The position numbers and the translations under genes are program-made. Below, piece after piece: positions 8,617-16,617 of a stretch of 64,000 bases of DNA. Position 1 is the first letter of the stretch, and each line of letters begins with the position of its first letter. The notes beneath the pieces were generated by a model. It was not told the origin of the DNA. It did not search any database and saw nothing but the letters and a program-made list of their open reading frames with translations. The DNA is taken from the NCBI RefSeq assembly GCF_036345255.1, contig NZ_CP107783.1:7428501-7492500 (forward strand). Direction: 5' to 3'. The stretch is from Streptomyces sp. NBC_00569 (GTDB taxonomy: Bacteria > Actinomycetota > Actinomycetes > Streptomycetales > Streptomycetaceae).

Positions 8617-9351
8617 TCAGTGCACGGCGGTCACCAGAACGGCCACTGACGGATGATCCGCCAGGGCCTCGGTGACCGCCGTCCGCACGTCCCGCGCCAC
8701 ATCGAGCACCCGCCGCCCGCCCGACACGGCCAGTTCGATCCGCACATGCCGGCGCGGCAGGGCGGCCGCCGCGTCCTCGGGACGCTCCCCGATGTGCACC
8801 GCACGCCCCAGGCCGCCCAGCGAACCGGTCAGCCGCGTCACCCCCGGCACGGAGAGCGCGGCCTGCCCGGCCCGTTCCTCGTCGCTGTCACCCCTTGCCT
8901 GCCGGCTGTCCGCGACGTCGGCCTCCGCGTCCACCGAGGCGGGCTGGGCCTGCGTACCGTCGAGCAGCGCCGTCACCAGCAGATCCACCTGGTCCACCAC
9001 GAGTCCGAGCCCGTCGGACGCCGCGTCGTTCAGTGCCGCGCGCAGCCGGGACGCGGCCGTGGGCAGCGGTTCGTCCGGCGCCGCGGCGCACTCCGCGACG
9101 ATTCTCAGCGGCCCCGGCGGCAGGGCACTCGGTGGCGCGGGCACCGCGGACTCGTAGGAGCCGTCGGGGTCGGCGAGCTCGATCCGCAGGCTCTCCAGCC
9201 GGACTCCCGGCACCGATTGGGCTGTCCGGCGCAACGCCGACCGCGCCGCCGATTCGGCCAGCCAGCACCCGTCCCGCGGCCCTCCGAGCGGTACCAGCCT
9301 GCCGAGCCCGAGCTGGTGCCGTACTGCCTGCGTCCATTGGTCAGCGCTCAT
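8617..9351 (-). CDS. Asp23-cluster-associated protein of unknown function
   Basis: The 244-residue protein is divergent from the Asp23 cluster, 117 bp before its first gene. The C-terminal ~70 residues (RRHVRIELAVSGGRRVLDVAR followed by RTAVTEAL) resemble the beta-alpha core of the Asp23/Gls24 fold, suggesting a diverged member fused to an N-terminal helical part. No signal peptide or membrane segment is seen. The start MSADQW at 9351 is chosen over an upstream in-frame start because it gives a clean soluble N-terminus. Cluster position points to envelope stress or cell-surface function; that is inference. Confidence 0.68.
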   Translation of the reverse strand: MSADQWTQAVRHQLGLGRLVPLGGPRDGCWLAESAARSALRRTAQSVPGVRLESLRIELADPDGSYESAVPAPPSALPPGPLRIVAECAAAPDEPLPTAASRLRAALNDAASDGLGLVVDQVDLLVTALLDGTQAQPASVDAEADVADSRQARGDSDEERAGQAALSVPGVTRLTGSLGGLGRAVHIGERPEDAAAALPRRHVRIELAVSGGRRVLDVARDVRTAVTEALADHPSVAVLVTAVH

Positions 9352-9468
9352 TGCCCCAGCCTGCCGCATCCATGGCGCGCGGCCGGGCAACCGCACTTAG
9401 TGTGGTCGAAAGAGCAGTGACTCCCAGAGAACGACCTGAGAGAACCTCTTCGAAAGGGACGACCCGCG

Positions 9469-9930
9469 ATGAGCGACACCGCAGAGAAGCCGGGCGAAGC
9501 GACCGGGGGCAGGACCAGTGTGACCAAGCGGGGCGGCGGGTCCGCCGCGACGCGAGGACGCACCACCATCGCCGACGGTGTGGTCGAGAAGATCGCCGGC
9601 CTCGCCGCGCGGGACGTCATGGGCGTGCACGCGATGGGCAGCGGTCTGTCCCGCACCTTCGGAGCCGTACGCGACCGGGTGCCCGGCGGCGGCAAATCCG
9701 TGTCGCGAGGGGTGAAGGCGGAGGTCGGAGAGGTACAGACGGCGCTGGACCTGGAAATCGTCGTGGAGTACGGGGTGTCGATCGCCGACGTAGCCCGCGA
9801 CGTGCGCGAGAACGTGGTCGCGGCCGTCGAGCGCATGACCGGCCTCGAGGTCGTCGAGGTCAACATCGCGGTGAGCGACGTGAAGCTGCCCGACGAAGAG
9901 GACGAGGAGCCGGAATCCCGGCTTCAGTGA
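9469..9930 (+). CDS. Asp23/Gls24 family envelope stress response protein
   Basis: The 153-residue protein has the family hallmark: TTIADGVVEKIAGLAARDV near residue 30-48, then a variable loop and the VVVEYGVSIADVARDVRENV / ERMTGLEVVEVNIAV segment (both shortened). The N-terminal ~25 residues are Gly/Lys-rich. In Firmicutes Asp23 is tethered to the membrane by AmaP and mutants show cell-wall stress; the role in actinomycetes is less known. ATG start with an AAAGGGA-type site. It is the first gene of a + strand run 9469-11749 that includes two Asp23 paralogues and an AmaP-like anchor. Confidence 0.9.
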   Translation: MSDTAEKPGEATGGRTSVTKRGGGSAATRGRTTIADGVVEKIAGLAARDVMGVHAMGSGLSRTFGAVRDRVPGGGKSVSRGVKAEVGEVQTALDLEIVVEYGVSIADVARDVRENVVAAVERMTGLEVVEVNIAVSDVKLPDEEDEEPESRLQ

Positions 9931-9969
9931 CCACCCGCCCGCGAGCTTGCCCTTGAGGAGGAGCGCTCG

Positions 9970-10155
9970 ATGAACCTGGCCGTGATCGGCATGATCGCCG
10001 GAATGGCTCTCGCATTCGCCGGATACTTCGGCGGCTTCGGGGCCTTCCTGCTGGTGGCGGCGCTCGGCGCCGTCGGCTTCGTCGCAGGCCGGTTCCTCGA
10101 GGGGGACCTGGAGCCCGGCGATTTCTTCCGCTCGCGCGGCGACCGGCGGCGGTGA
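9970..10155 (+). CDS. Small two-helix membrane protein in Asp23 cluster
   Basis: The 61-residue protein is almost entirely two transmembrane helices (AVIGMIAGMALAFAGYF and FLLVAALGAVGFVAG) followed by a charged, Arg-rich tail EGDLEPGDFFRSRGDRRR. This is the DUF2273-like mini-protein commonly found beside Asp23 genes. GGAGGAG lies just upstream of the ATG. It sits 39 bp after the first Asp23 gene and 3 bp before the second, so it is co-transcribed. It probably helps anchor Asp23 proteins at the membrane. Confidence 0.85.
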   Translation: MNLAVIGMIAGMALAFAGYFGGFGAFLLVAALGAVGFVAGRFLEGDLEPGDFFRSRGDRRR

Positions 10156-10158
10156 CCG

Positions 10159-10503
10159 GTGGCGACACAGGTCGCGCCCGCCGACCGCGGTGCGACCCGG
10201 ATCGCCGACCGGGTCGTCGCGAAGATCGCCGCACAGGCGGCGCGTGAGGCGCTGCCCGCCGTTCCGGCGGACAGCAGCGCCCCGCACGCCACCGTCTCCG
10301 TGCGCCACGACATCGCCCATGTGCGGATCAGTCTCGAACTGGACTATCCCGGTGACATCGGAACGCAGTGCGGCGCCGTGCGTCGCCGAGTCGCCGAGCG
10401 GGTAAAGGCGTTGGCGGGGATGGAGGTGCCCGAGGTGGCCGTCCAGGTGGAGCGGCTGCACTCGGAGCACGATCGCGGCGCGGCACAGCGGAGGATCCGA
10501 TGA
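10159..10503 (+). CDS. Second Asp23/Gls24-like protein
   Basis: The 114-residue protein repeats the Asp23 pattern in shorter form: ATRIADRVVAKIAAQAA near residue 12-28 and VSVRHDIAHVRISLELDYP followed by RVKALAGMEVPEVAVQVERL (shortened). It has no signal or membrane segment. GTG start three bases after the previous stop, and its stop overlaps the next ATG by four bases, so translation is coupled on both sides. It is likely a partner of the longer Asp23 protein. Confidence 0.85.
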   Translation: MATQVAPADRGATRIADRVVAKIAAQAAREALPAVPADSSAPHATVSVRHDIAHVRISLELDYPGDIGTQCGAVRRRVAERVKALAGMEVPEVAVQVERLHSEHDRGAAQRRIR

Positions 10504-11165
10504 GCGAGCCCACACAGCCCCTGCCCGTCGTCGAACGCGGGCAGGGCGAGCTCGACCAGTTCGGCCAGTCGGGGTCCGCGGCCTCCTACAAGGCGCTGCC
10601 CACGCCGGAGGGCGAGCACGGCACCGGCCACCGCTTCTGGTCGTCGCGCCGGATCCCCGCCGCACTGGTGGCCATCGTGCTCCTCGGCGGCTCCGGGATT
10701 CTGCTCTACGACATCGCCGCCGTGCGCGCGGGCCACACCGCGATGCACTGGCGGCGCGCCCTCGCCCGCGAACTCGCCGAGCGGCCCCTGGACAACGTCT
10801 GGGTGCTGGTCGGCGCCGGGGTGGCCGCCGCGCTCGGGCTGTGGCTGATCGTGCTGGCCGTGACGCCCGGCCTCCGCGCCGTCCTGCCGATGCGCCGTGC
10901 CCACACCGACGTACGGGCCGGACTGCACCGCGACGCGGCCGCCATGGTCCTGCGGGACCGGGCCATGGAGGTGGCGGGCGTGCAGTCCGTACGCGTACGG
11001 ATGAAGCGCTCCAAGGCCCAGGTGCGGGCCGTCTCGCACTTCCGTCGACTCGACGACGTACGCGCCGATCTGGATGCCGTGATCGGCGAGACCGTCAAGG
11101 GACTCGGGCTCACCGCCACGCCTGGCCTGTCCGTACACGTGGCGCGGCCCGGAAAGAAGGGATGA
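10500..11165 (+). CDS. DUF6286-type membrane protein of Asp23 cluster
   Basis: The 221-residue protein has a ~50-residue acidic cytoplasmic head, two transmembrane segments (~52-72, IPAALVAIVLLGGSGILLY; ~100-122, VLVGAGVAAALGLWLIVLAV) and a cytoplasmic tail that resembles an Asp23 half (RDRAMEVAGVQSVRVRMKRSK). This layout matches the DUF6286 proteins of actinobacterial Asp23 operons. The ATG overlaps the previous stop (ATGA) and its own stop overlaps the next ATG, so all three are coupled. It probably forms part of a membrane-bound Asp23 complex. Confidence 0.82.
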   Translation: MSEPTQPLPVVERGQGELDQFGQSGSAASYKALPTPEGEHGTGHRFWSSRRIPAALVAIVLLGGSGILLYDIAAVRAGHTAMHWRRALARELAERPLDNVWVLVGAGVAAALGLWLIVLAVTPGLRAVLPMRRAHTDVRAGLHRDAAAMVLRDRAMEVAGVQSVRVRMKRSKAQVRAVSHFRRLDDVRADLDAVIGETVKGLGLTATPGLSVHVARPGKKG

Positions 11166-11749
11166 GCCCCGTGCTCAGGACCGTGAACCGGGTCGTCGTC
11201 GGCCTCGTCGGGCTGATCCTCGTCGTGGTCGGAGGGTCCGTACTCGCCGTCGGACTCGGTGTGTCCCCGCCGTCCTGGTGGATCTACGACGGGCGGCACG
11301 ACGTGCTGCTGAGCAGGGCGGACCGCTACCGGTGGCGCGGCGAGGGCTGGTGGTGGCCGGCCGTCATCGCGGTGCTCGCCGTCTGTGTGCTGCTCGCGCT
11401 GTGGTGGCTGGTCGCCCAGCTGCGCCGGCGCCGGCTCGCCGAGGTCCTCGTCGACACCGGGGACGGCGAGGGCGCGCTGCTGCGCGGCCGGGCGCTCGAA
11501 GGGGTCCTCGTCAGCGAGGCGGAGTCGCTCGACGGCGTGGAGAGCGCGCGGGTCCGCTTGACCGGGCGGCGCTCCGCACCCCACGTACGCATGGGCCTGC
11601 TCCTCGAACCGCACGCGGAGCCCGGGGCCGCGCTTCAGCGGATCAGTGAGGAGGCCCTGGGCCACGCGCGGGACTCCGCCGGGCTCGCCGCCCTGCCGGC
11701 CGAGGTACGGCTCCGCGCGGTGAAGCACCGCGCGGAGCGTGTGAGTTGA
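11162..11749 (+). CDS. AmaP-like alkaline shock membrane anchor
   Basis: The 195-residue protein begins with a transmembrane helix (VVVGLVGLILVVVGGSVLAV), a short external loop with WWIYDG, a second helix (PAVIAVLAVCVLLALWWLVA) and a cytoplasmic domain. That is the topology of AmaP, the anchor for Asp23 in Gram-positive bacteria. The cytoplasmic part (VSEAESLDGVESARVRLTGR) is Asp23-like. ATGA overlap with the preceding gene. It closes the cluster; the next gene is convergent with a 25-bp gap. Confidence 0.83.
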   Translation: MSPVLRTVNRVVVGLVGLILVVVGGSVLAVGLGVSPPSWWIYDGRHDVLLSRADRYRWRGEGWWWPAVIAVLAVCVLLALWWLVAQLRRRRLAEVLVDTGDGEGALLRGRALEGVLVSEAESLDGVESARVRLTGRRSAPHVRMGLLLEPHAEPGAALQRISEEALGHARDSAGLAALPAEVRLRAVKHRAERVS

Positions 11750-11774
11750 CCCGGCAGGCTCGGCGCCCGCCCGG

Positions 11775-12530
11775 TCAGAAGCCGTGCCGGTAGCCGCCGT
11801 CCACCGGGAGCATCACGCCCGTCAGGTACGACGCGGCGGGCGAGAGGAAGAAGGCGGCGGCGCGGCCGAACTCCTCCGGCCTGCCGTAGCGGCGCAGCGG
11901 GATGCGCGCCTCGTTGGCGGCGCGGGTCGCCTCCGGGTCGGCGGACAGGCCATCGAGCTCACGGACCCGGTCCGTGTCGATCCGCGCCGGGAGCAGGCCG
12001 ACGACGCGGATGCCGCGCGGGCCGAGCTCGTCCGCGAGGGACTTCGCGAACCCGGCGAGCCCGGGGCGCAGGCCGTTGGAGATGGTCAGTCCGGGGATCG
12101 GCTCGTGGACGGAGCCGGAGAGCACGAAGCCGATGACACCGCCCTCACCGAGTTCGGCCGCGGCCGAGCGGGCGAGCCGCACCGCGCCGAGGAAGACCGA
12201 CTCGAAGGCCGACTCCCACTGCTCGTCGGTGTTGTCCGCGAGGAAGCCGGGGGCCGGCCCGCCGACGCTGATCAGTACGCCGTCGAAGCCGCCGAAGTGC
12301 TCGCGCGCGGCGTCGATCAGGCGCCGCGCGACGGCGGGGTCGGCGTTGTCGGCGGCGACGCCCACGGCGTTCTCGCCGAGCGCTTCGGCGGCCTCGGCCA
12401 CCCGCTTCTCGTCCCGCCCGGTGATGATCACCTTCGCGCCGTCGGCGACGAGCTCACGCGCGGCGGCGTTGCCCAGGCCGCGGGTGGCGCCGGTGACGAC
12501 GTAGACACGGTCCTTCAGTCCAAGATCCAT
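11775..12530 (-). CDS. SDR family protein with altered catalytic residues
   Basis: The 251-residue protein has a complete Rossmann N-terminus (TGATRGLGNAAARELVADG, ~12-30) and an SDR tail (GRAAAFFLSPAASYLTGVMLPVDGG, shortened core LTGVMLPVDGGY). The usual YxxxK is not present: the aligned segment reads SNGLRPGLAGFAKSLADEL, with Ser in place of Tyr and Arg in place of Lys. The NADP-preferring GRD at ~37 is kept. It may have lost dehydrogenase activity or use other residues. ATG at 12530. It is 5 bp upstream of the stop of the GH15 gene in the same direction, so it is the downstream member of that operon. Confidence 0.82.
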   Translation of the reverse strand: MDLGLKDRVYVVTGATRGLGNAAARELVADGAKVIITGRDEKRVAEAAEALGENAVGVAADNADPAVARRLIDAAREHFGGFDGVLISVGGPAPGFLADNTDEQWESAFESVFLGAVRLARSAAAELGEGGVIGFVLSGSVHEPIPGLTISNGLRPGLAGFAKSLADELGPRGIRVVGLLPARIDTDRVRELDGLSADPEATRAANEARIPLRRYGRPEEFGRAAAFFLSPAASYLTGVMLPVDGGYRHGF

Positions 12531-12535
12531 GGGGC

Positions 12536-14362
12536 CTATCCTGCCTCGCCCGTCCCGAACAGGGTGAAGGCGGTCCCCACCAGGCCGATATGACTGAAGG
12601 CCTGAGGGAAGTTCCCGAGCTGGCGCCCCGACACGGGGTCGTACTCCTCGGCGAGCAGTCCCACGTCGTTGCCGAGCGCGCAGAGCCGGTCGAACAGGTC
12701 GCGGGCCTCCTTCGTGTGCCCCGTCAGATGCAGCGCGTCCGCGAGCCAGAACGAGCAGACGAGGAACGTGCCCTCGCGGCCGGGAAGTCCGTCGACGCCC
12801 GTCGCCTCGGCGCTGTAGCGGCGCACCAGGCCGTTGTCGGAGAGCTCGTCGCGGACCGCCTTGACGGTGCCGATGACGCGCGGGTCGTCCGGCGGCAGGA
12901 AGCCGACGCGGGGGATGATCAGCAGGGACGCGTCGAGCTCCGTCGAGCCGTAGTACTGGGTGAACGTGTTGCGTTCCGCGTCGTATCCGCGCTCCAGCAC
13001 GTCATGGTGGATGTCGTCGCGCAGCCGCCTTATGGCGTCGAGATCGCCCGGCAGATCGGGCTCGTCCTCGAGGACCTTGACGATGCGGTCGGCGGCCACC
13101 CACGCCATCACCTTGGAGTGCACGAAGTGCCGGCGCGGCCCACGCACCTCCCAGAGCCCCTGGTCGGGCCGGCGCCACGCGGTGCTCAGGAATTCCACGA
13201 GGGCCAGCTGGAGCCGCCACGCGTGCGGCTCGGACGGCATACCCGCGAGCCGTGCCAGGGCCAGCGAGTCGATCACCTCTCCGTACACGTCCAGCTGGAG
13301 CTGGTGCACGGCGTCATTGCCCGCGCGTACGGGGACGGAGTGGCTGTATCCGGCCAGCCACGGGAGTTCGGTCTCGGGCAGGCGGCGCTCGCCCGAGAGC
13401 CCGTACATGATCTGCAGGTCCGCCGGGTCGCCCGCGACCGCGCGCAGCAGCCAGTCCCGCCACGCCTTGGCCTCGTCGAGATAGCCGGCCGACACGAGCG
13501 CGCCGAGGGTGAGGGTCGAGTCGCGCAGCCAGCAGTACCGGTAGTCCCAGTTGCGCACGCCGCCGATCTCCTCCGGCAGCGACGTGGTGGGCGCGGCGAC
13601 GATCCCGCCGGTGGGTTCGAACGTGAGCGCCTTCAGGGTGAGCAGGGAGCGCAGGACCGCGTCCTTGTGCGGACCCTCGTAGCGGCACTGCGCCGACCAC
13701 TCCTCCCACTCCTCCTCGGAGCGGCGCAGGGAGTCGAACGGGTCGATGAGGCCGGGGCGCGGCTCGTGCGACGGGTGCCAGGTCAGCACGAACGCGACGG
13801 ACTCGCCCTCCTCGACGGTGAACTCGGAGTGGGTGGTGAGGTCCTTGCCCCAGGTGCGTACGGGGGGTTCGCTGCGCAGCCACATCGAATCGGGCCCCGC
13901 GACGGCCACGCGGTGGCCGTCGGACTTGCGCATCCACGGCACGATCGACCCGTAGTCGAAGCGCAGGCGCAGAGTGCCGCGCATCGTGACGCGGCCCCTG
14001 AGCCCCTCGACGACACGTACGAGGTCGGGGGCCTTGTCGCGCTGCGGCATCAGGTCGGTGACCCGCACGCTGCCCTCGTCGGTGTCCCACTCCGTGTCGA
14101 GGACGAGGGTGCCGGGGCGGTAGGAGCGGCGGGTGCAGTCGCCCGCGGCCTTCGGGGCGAGCTGCCAGTGGCCGTTCTCCTCCTTCTTGCCCACGAGCGC
14201 GGCGAAACAGGCCGCCGAGTCGAAGCGGGGGAGACAGAGCCAGTCGACGGAGCCGCCGCGAGAGATGAGGGCGGCCGTCTGCTGGTCGCCGATGAGCGCG
14301 TAGTCCTCAAGGGGTCGGTGCACGTGAGCCGGGTTCCCGGCGGAGCGGGCCGCCAATCCCAC
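12536..14362 (-). CDS. Glycoside hydrolase family 15 protein (trehalase/glucoamylase-like)
   Basis: The 608-residue protein has the GH15 layout: an N-terminal beta-sandwich (~15-230, starting EDYALIGDQQTAALISRGGS), then an (alpha/alpha)6 barrel. NWDYRYCWLRDSTLTL (~275) and EEYDPVSGRQLGNFPQAF (~575) contain the conserved acid/base and nucleophile Glu contexts. Actinobacterial members of this type are often trehalases that yield glucose; others are glucan glucohydrolases. No signal peptide, so it is cytoplasmic. The GTG at 14362 is used; a GTG near HRPLEDY (about 14320) is possible. It ends 5 bp before the SDR gene. Confidence 0.88.
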   Translation of the reverse strand: MGLAARSAGNPAHVHRPLEDYALIGDQQTAALISRGGSVDWLCLPRFDSAACFAALVGKKEENGHWQLAPKAAGDCTRRSYRPGTLVLDTEWDTDEGSVRVTDLMPQRDKAPDLVRVVEGLRGRVTMRGTLRLRFDYGSIVPWMRKSDGHRVAVAGPDSMWLRSEPPVRTWGKDLTTHSEFTVEEGESVAFVLTWHPSHEPRPGLIDPFDSLRRSEEEWEEWSAQCRYEGPHKDAVLRSLLTLKALTFEPTGGIVAAPTTSLPEEIGGVRNWDYRYCWLRDSTLTLGALVSAGYLDEAKAWRDWLLRAVAGDPADLQIMYGLSGERRLPETELPWLAGYSHSVPVRAGNDAVHQLQLDVYGEVIDSLALARLAGMPSEPHAWRLQLALVEFLSTAWRRPDQGLWEVRGPRRHFVHSKVMAWVAADRIVKVLEDEPDLPGDLDAIRRLRDDIHHDVLERGYDAERNTFTQYYGSTELDASLLIIPRVGFLPPDDPRVIGTVKAVRDELSDNGLVRRYSAEATGVDGLPGREGTFLVCSFWLADALHLTGHTKEARDLFDRLCALGNDVGLLAEEYDPVSGRQLGNFPQAFSHIGLVGTAFTLFGTGEAG

Positions 14363-14413
14363 CGAGGGCCGGGCGGGTGAGGGCGAATGCGCGTGCGGAG
14401 GTGGCCCCGGGTC

Positions 14414-15208
14414 CTACACCGTGGCGGGTTCGGGGCCCGCGGGGGTCTCCTCGGCCGACGCCGCCTCGGCGCGGTCACGGCGCTCGCGCCGGACCAGCAC
14501 GACGAAGCCGACGGGCACGGCCGCGGCGAACAGCCACCACTGGACCGCGTACGCCATGTGCGGGCCGATGTCGCTGTGGTTGGGCGTGGGGATCAGCTGG
14601 GGGGTGTCGCCCTTCGGGTCGGGCGACGTCTGCTCGATGAAACCGCCGAGGACCTGTTTGCCGAGCGCCTTGGCCTGCTGGCCGCTGCTGATCAGCATGA
14701 TCTGACGGTCCGGCAGGCCCTTGATGTCCTTGATGCCGCTCGCGGCGGTCGTCTCGTCGGCCATGAGGCGGCCGGTGACGGTGATCTCGCCGCTCGCGGG
14801 CGCAGGGATCTTCGGGAACGCGGTCTGCGCGCCGTCGGCCGGGATCCAGCCGCGGTTGACCAGGAGCACCTTGCCGTCGTCGAGGACGAACGGGGTCAGG
14901 ACGTGGAAGCCGACCTCGTCGTCGGTGTTCGTGCGGCGCCGGACGACGACCTCGTGCGCAGTGTCGAACGTCCCCTTCGCGGAGACCCTGCGGTGGATCT
15001 CGGCCTTGGGAACGGGCTTCCCGGGGGAGGTGAGCTGCTCTGCGGGCAGCGGCTTCGCGGCGAGCGCGGCACCGATCTGATCGTTCTGCGCGACGCGGTG
15101 CTCGTGGCGGTGCAGCTGCCAGAAGCCCAGCTCGATCATCGTGGGGATGAGGAGGAGGGTGATGAGGGTGAGGATCACCCACTGCCGGGACAACAGGAAG
15201 CGGTACAC
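14414..15208 (-). CDS. SURF1 family cytochrome oxidase assembly protein
   Basis: The 264-residue protein starts VYRFLLSRQWVILTL and has one transmembrane helix near the N-terminus and one near 215-235 (WWLFAAAVPVGFVVLVR), the SURF1 hairpin topology. IELGFWQLHRHEHR (~25-38) and VLLVNRGWIP (~120) are family signatures. SURF1 helps insert heme into cytochrome aa3 oxidase. The GTG at 15208 is chosen because TACGGT ends six bases upstream, so the message is probably leaderless; a TTG at 15223 would lie upstream of that start. A long palindrome covers the promoter. It ends 51 bp from the GH15 start. Confidence 0.87.
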   Translation of the reverse strand: MYRFLLSRQWVILTLITLLLIPTMIELGFWQLHRHEHRVAQNDQIGAALAAKPLPAEQLTSPGKPVPKAEIHRRVSAKGTFDTAHEVVVRRRTNTDDEVGFHVLTPFVLDDGKVLLVNRGWIPADGAQTAFPKIPAPASGEITVTGRLMADETTAASGIKDIKGLPDRQIMLISSGQQAKALGKQVLGGFIEQTSPDPKGDTPQLIPTPNHSDIGPHMAYAVQWWLFAAAVPVGFVVLVRRERRDRAEAASAEETPAGPEPATV

Positions 15209-15236
15209 CCCACGACCGTACAACTCGGTCGTGGGG
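15208..15236. promoter_or_regulatory. 11-bp palindrome over the SURF1 promoter
   Basis: CCCCACGACCG (15208-15218) and CGGTCGTGGGG (15226-15236) are perfect inverted arms around a seven-base centre. Read on the minus strand, the -10 TACGGT (15220-15215) lies in the centre and second arm and the GTG start uses the last G. This is the position of a repressor operator. A 5-prime mRNA hairpin is less likely if the transcript is leaderless. Confidence 0.6.
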
Positions 15237-15263
15237 CGACATCACGGGGGTGTGCCGGAGGAG

Positions 15264-15497
15264 TCAGACCTTGTCGACGATCCCCACCTTCCCCTCCGCG
15301 CGGGAGCAGTGCGCCCCGCAGTACCAGTGCCCGTCGACCTCTACTCCCTGGCCGACGATGCGGCACCGGCAGTGCTCGCAGATCGGCGCCATGCGGTGGA
15401 TGGCGCAGGAGAAACAGTCGAAGACGTGCACCGCGCCCTGCGCGTGCACCTCGAAGGACATTCCGTAGTCGTTTCCGCAGACCTCACAACGTGCCAT
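15264..15497 (-). CDS. Small double zinc-finger (LIM-like) protein
   Basis: The 77-residue protein is rich in Cys/His: CEVC near the start, CFSCAIH (~28-34), CEHCRC (~40-45) and YCGAHC (~58-63), joined by GQGVEVDGHW. Spacing resembles a LIM or double treble-clef zinc finger, usually a protein-protein contact module. No catalytic motif is visible. The ATG at 15497 (MARCEVCG) is the natural start. It lies 63 bp after the exonuclease stop and 28 bp before the palindrome upstream of SURF1, so it may share the exonuclease transcript. I do not know a function. Confidence 0.75.
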   Translation of the reverse strand: MARCEVCGNDYGMSFEVHAQGAVHVFDCFSCAIHRMAPICEHCRCRIVGQGVEVDGHWYCGAHCSRAEGKVGIVDKV

Positions 15498-15560
15498 GCG
15501 CCACAGGGTGGGCTTCGCCGTCGCGTGGGGCGAGCGGCGGGCGGGCGAGTCGCCGCGCAA

Positions 15561-16556
15561 TCACCCGTCTGACGCCGGGGCCACGTCCCGCAGGAGCTGC
15601 CCGAAGGCCGCCTCGTCGATGACCGGTGTCCCGTACTGCTTCGCCTTGACGGCCTTCGACGTGTACGAGTCGGGGTCGTTCGTGACGAGGACGCTGGTGA
15701 GCCGGGACAGGCTCGTCGCGATGTGCAGCCCGGCCTCGACGGCGCGGTCCTCCAGGAGTTCGCGGTCCACCGAGGTGTCTCCGGAGAACGCCACCCGCAT
15801 GCCCTGCTTGAGCTGTTTGCCCGGTTCGTACCGTCCGGGGTTCGGGTACGGGCACGGCTGCCGCTTGCGCGACGGGCGCCACGTCCCGCCGCCCCCGTAC
15901 GAGGACGACGACGGGGCCGAGCCCTGGCGGCCGATGCGCGCCGCGCCGTCCGTCCACTCCGTGAGCGGCCTGCACTCGAGCAGGGGCAGCCGCACTCCGC
16001 CGCTCGCGGCGGCCCGCAGGCTCGGCCGGAACGCCTCGGCGAGCACGCGCGCGTCGTCGAGCGCGTGGTGCGCGTTGCGCTGGACGACGCCGAAGTGCGC
16101 GGCGAGGGACTCCAGCTTGTGGTTGGGCAGGGGGAGGCCCAGCTCCTTGGACAGCGCGATGGTGCACAGGCGCTGGCGGACGGGGGCGGTGCGCTCCGCG
16201 CGGGCGTACTCCCGGGCGATCATCGACCAGTCGAAGACCGCGTTGTGGGCGACGAGCACGCGGCCGTCGAGCCGGGTCGCGAACTCCTCGGCGATGTCCT
16301 TGAAGAGGGGCGCGCCTTCGAGCACGTCGTTCGTCAGGCCGTGGATCCAGACGGGGCCCGGGTCGCGCTCGGGGTTGACCAGCGTGTACCAGTGGTCCTC
16401 GACCTCGCCCCGCGCGTCGAGCCGGTAGACGGCTGCGGAGATGATCCGGTCGTCCCGGGAGAGGCCGGTGGTCTCCACGTCGACGACCGCGTATCCCTGC
16501 GGATACGCGGCCGGCCAAGGAGCGGCGGACGCGGCGGTCGTCTGGTCTTCGAGCAT
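15561..16556 (-). CDS. DEDDh 3'-5' exonuclease with C-terminal BRCT domain
   Basis: The 331-residue protein has an epsilon-type exonuclease domain (~18-185): VVDVETTG gives D and E, HNAVFDWSM gives D, and HHALDDARVL gives the catalytic His and last Asp. A low-complexity linker (SSSSYGGGG) leads to a BRCT domain (~255-325) with GMRVAFSGDTSVDRELL. The fusion is known for actinobacterial DnaQ-like proteins that act in DNA repair or replication editing; this is not the replicative subunit itself by sequence alone. ATG at 16556 with no clear ribosome binding site. It follows the TetR gene by 61 bp. Confidence 0.88.
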   Translation of the reverse strand: MLEDQTTAASAAPWPAAYPQGYAVVDVETTGLSRDDRIISAAVYRLDARGEVEDHWYTLVNPERDPGPVWIHGLTNDVLEGAPLFKDIAEEFATRLDGRVLVAHNAVFDWSMIAREYARAERTAPVRQRLCTIALSKELGLPLPNHKLESLAAHFGVVQRNAHHALDDARVLAEAFRPSLRAAASGGVRLPLLECRPLTEWTDGAARIGRQGSAPSSSSYGGGGTWRPSRKRQPCPYPNPGRYEPGKQLKQGMRVAFSGDTSVDRELLEDRAVEAGLHIATSLSRLTSVLVTNDPDSYTSKAVKAKQYGTPVIDEAAFGQLLRDVAPASDG

Positions 16557-16617
16557 GGTCCATGAGGATACGGGCCGCGACTGACACCTCCGTCGCCCGG
16601 TCCCGCGACTGCGTCCG

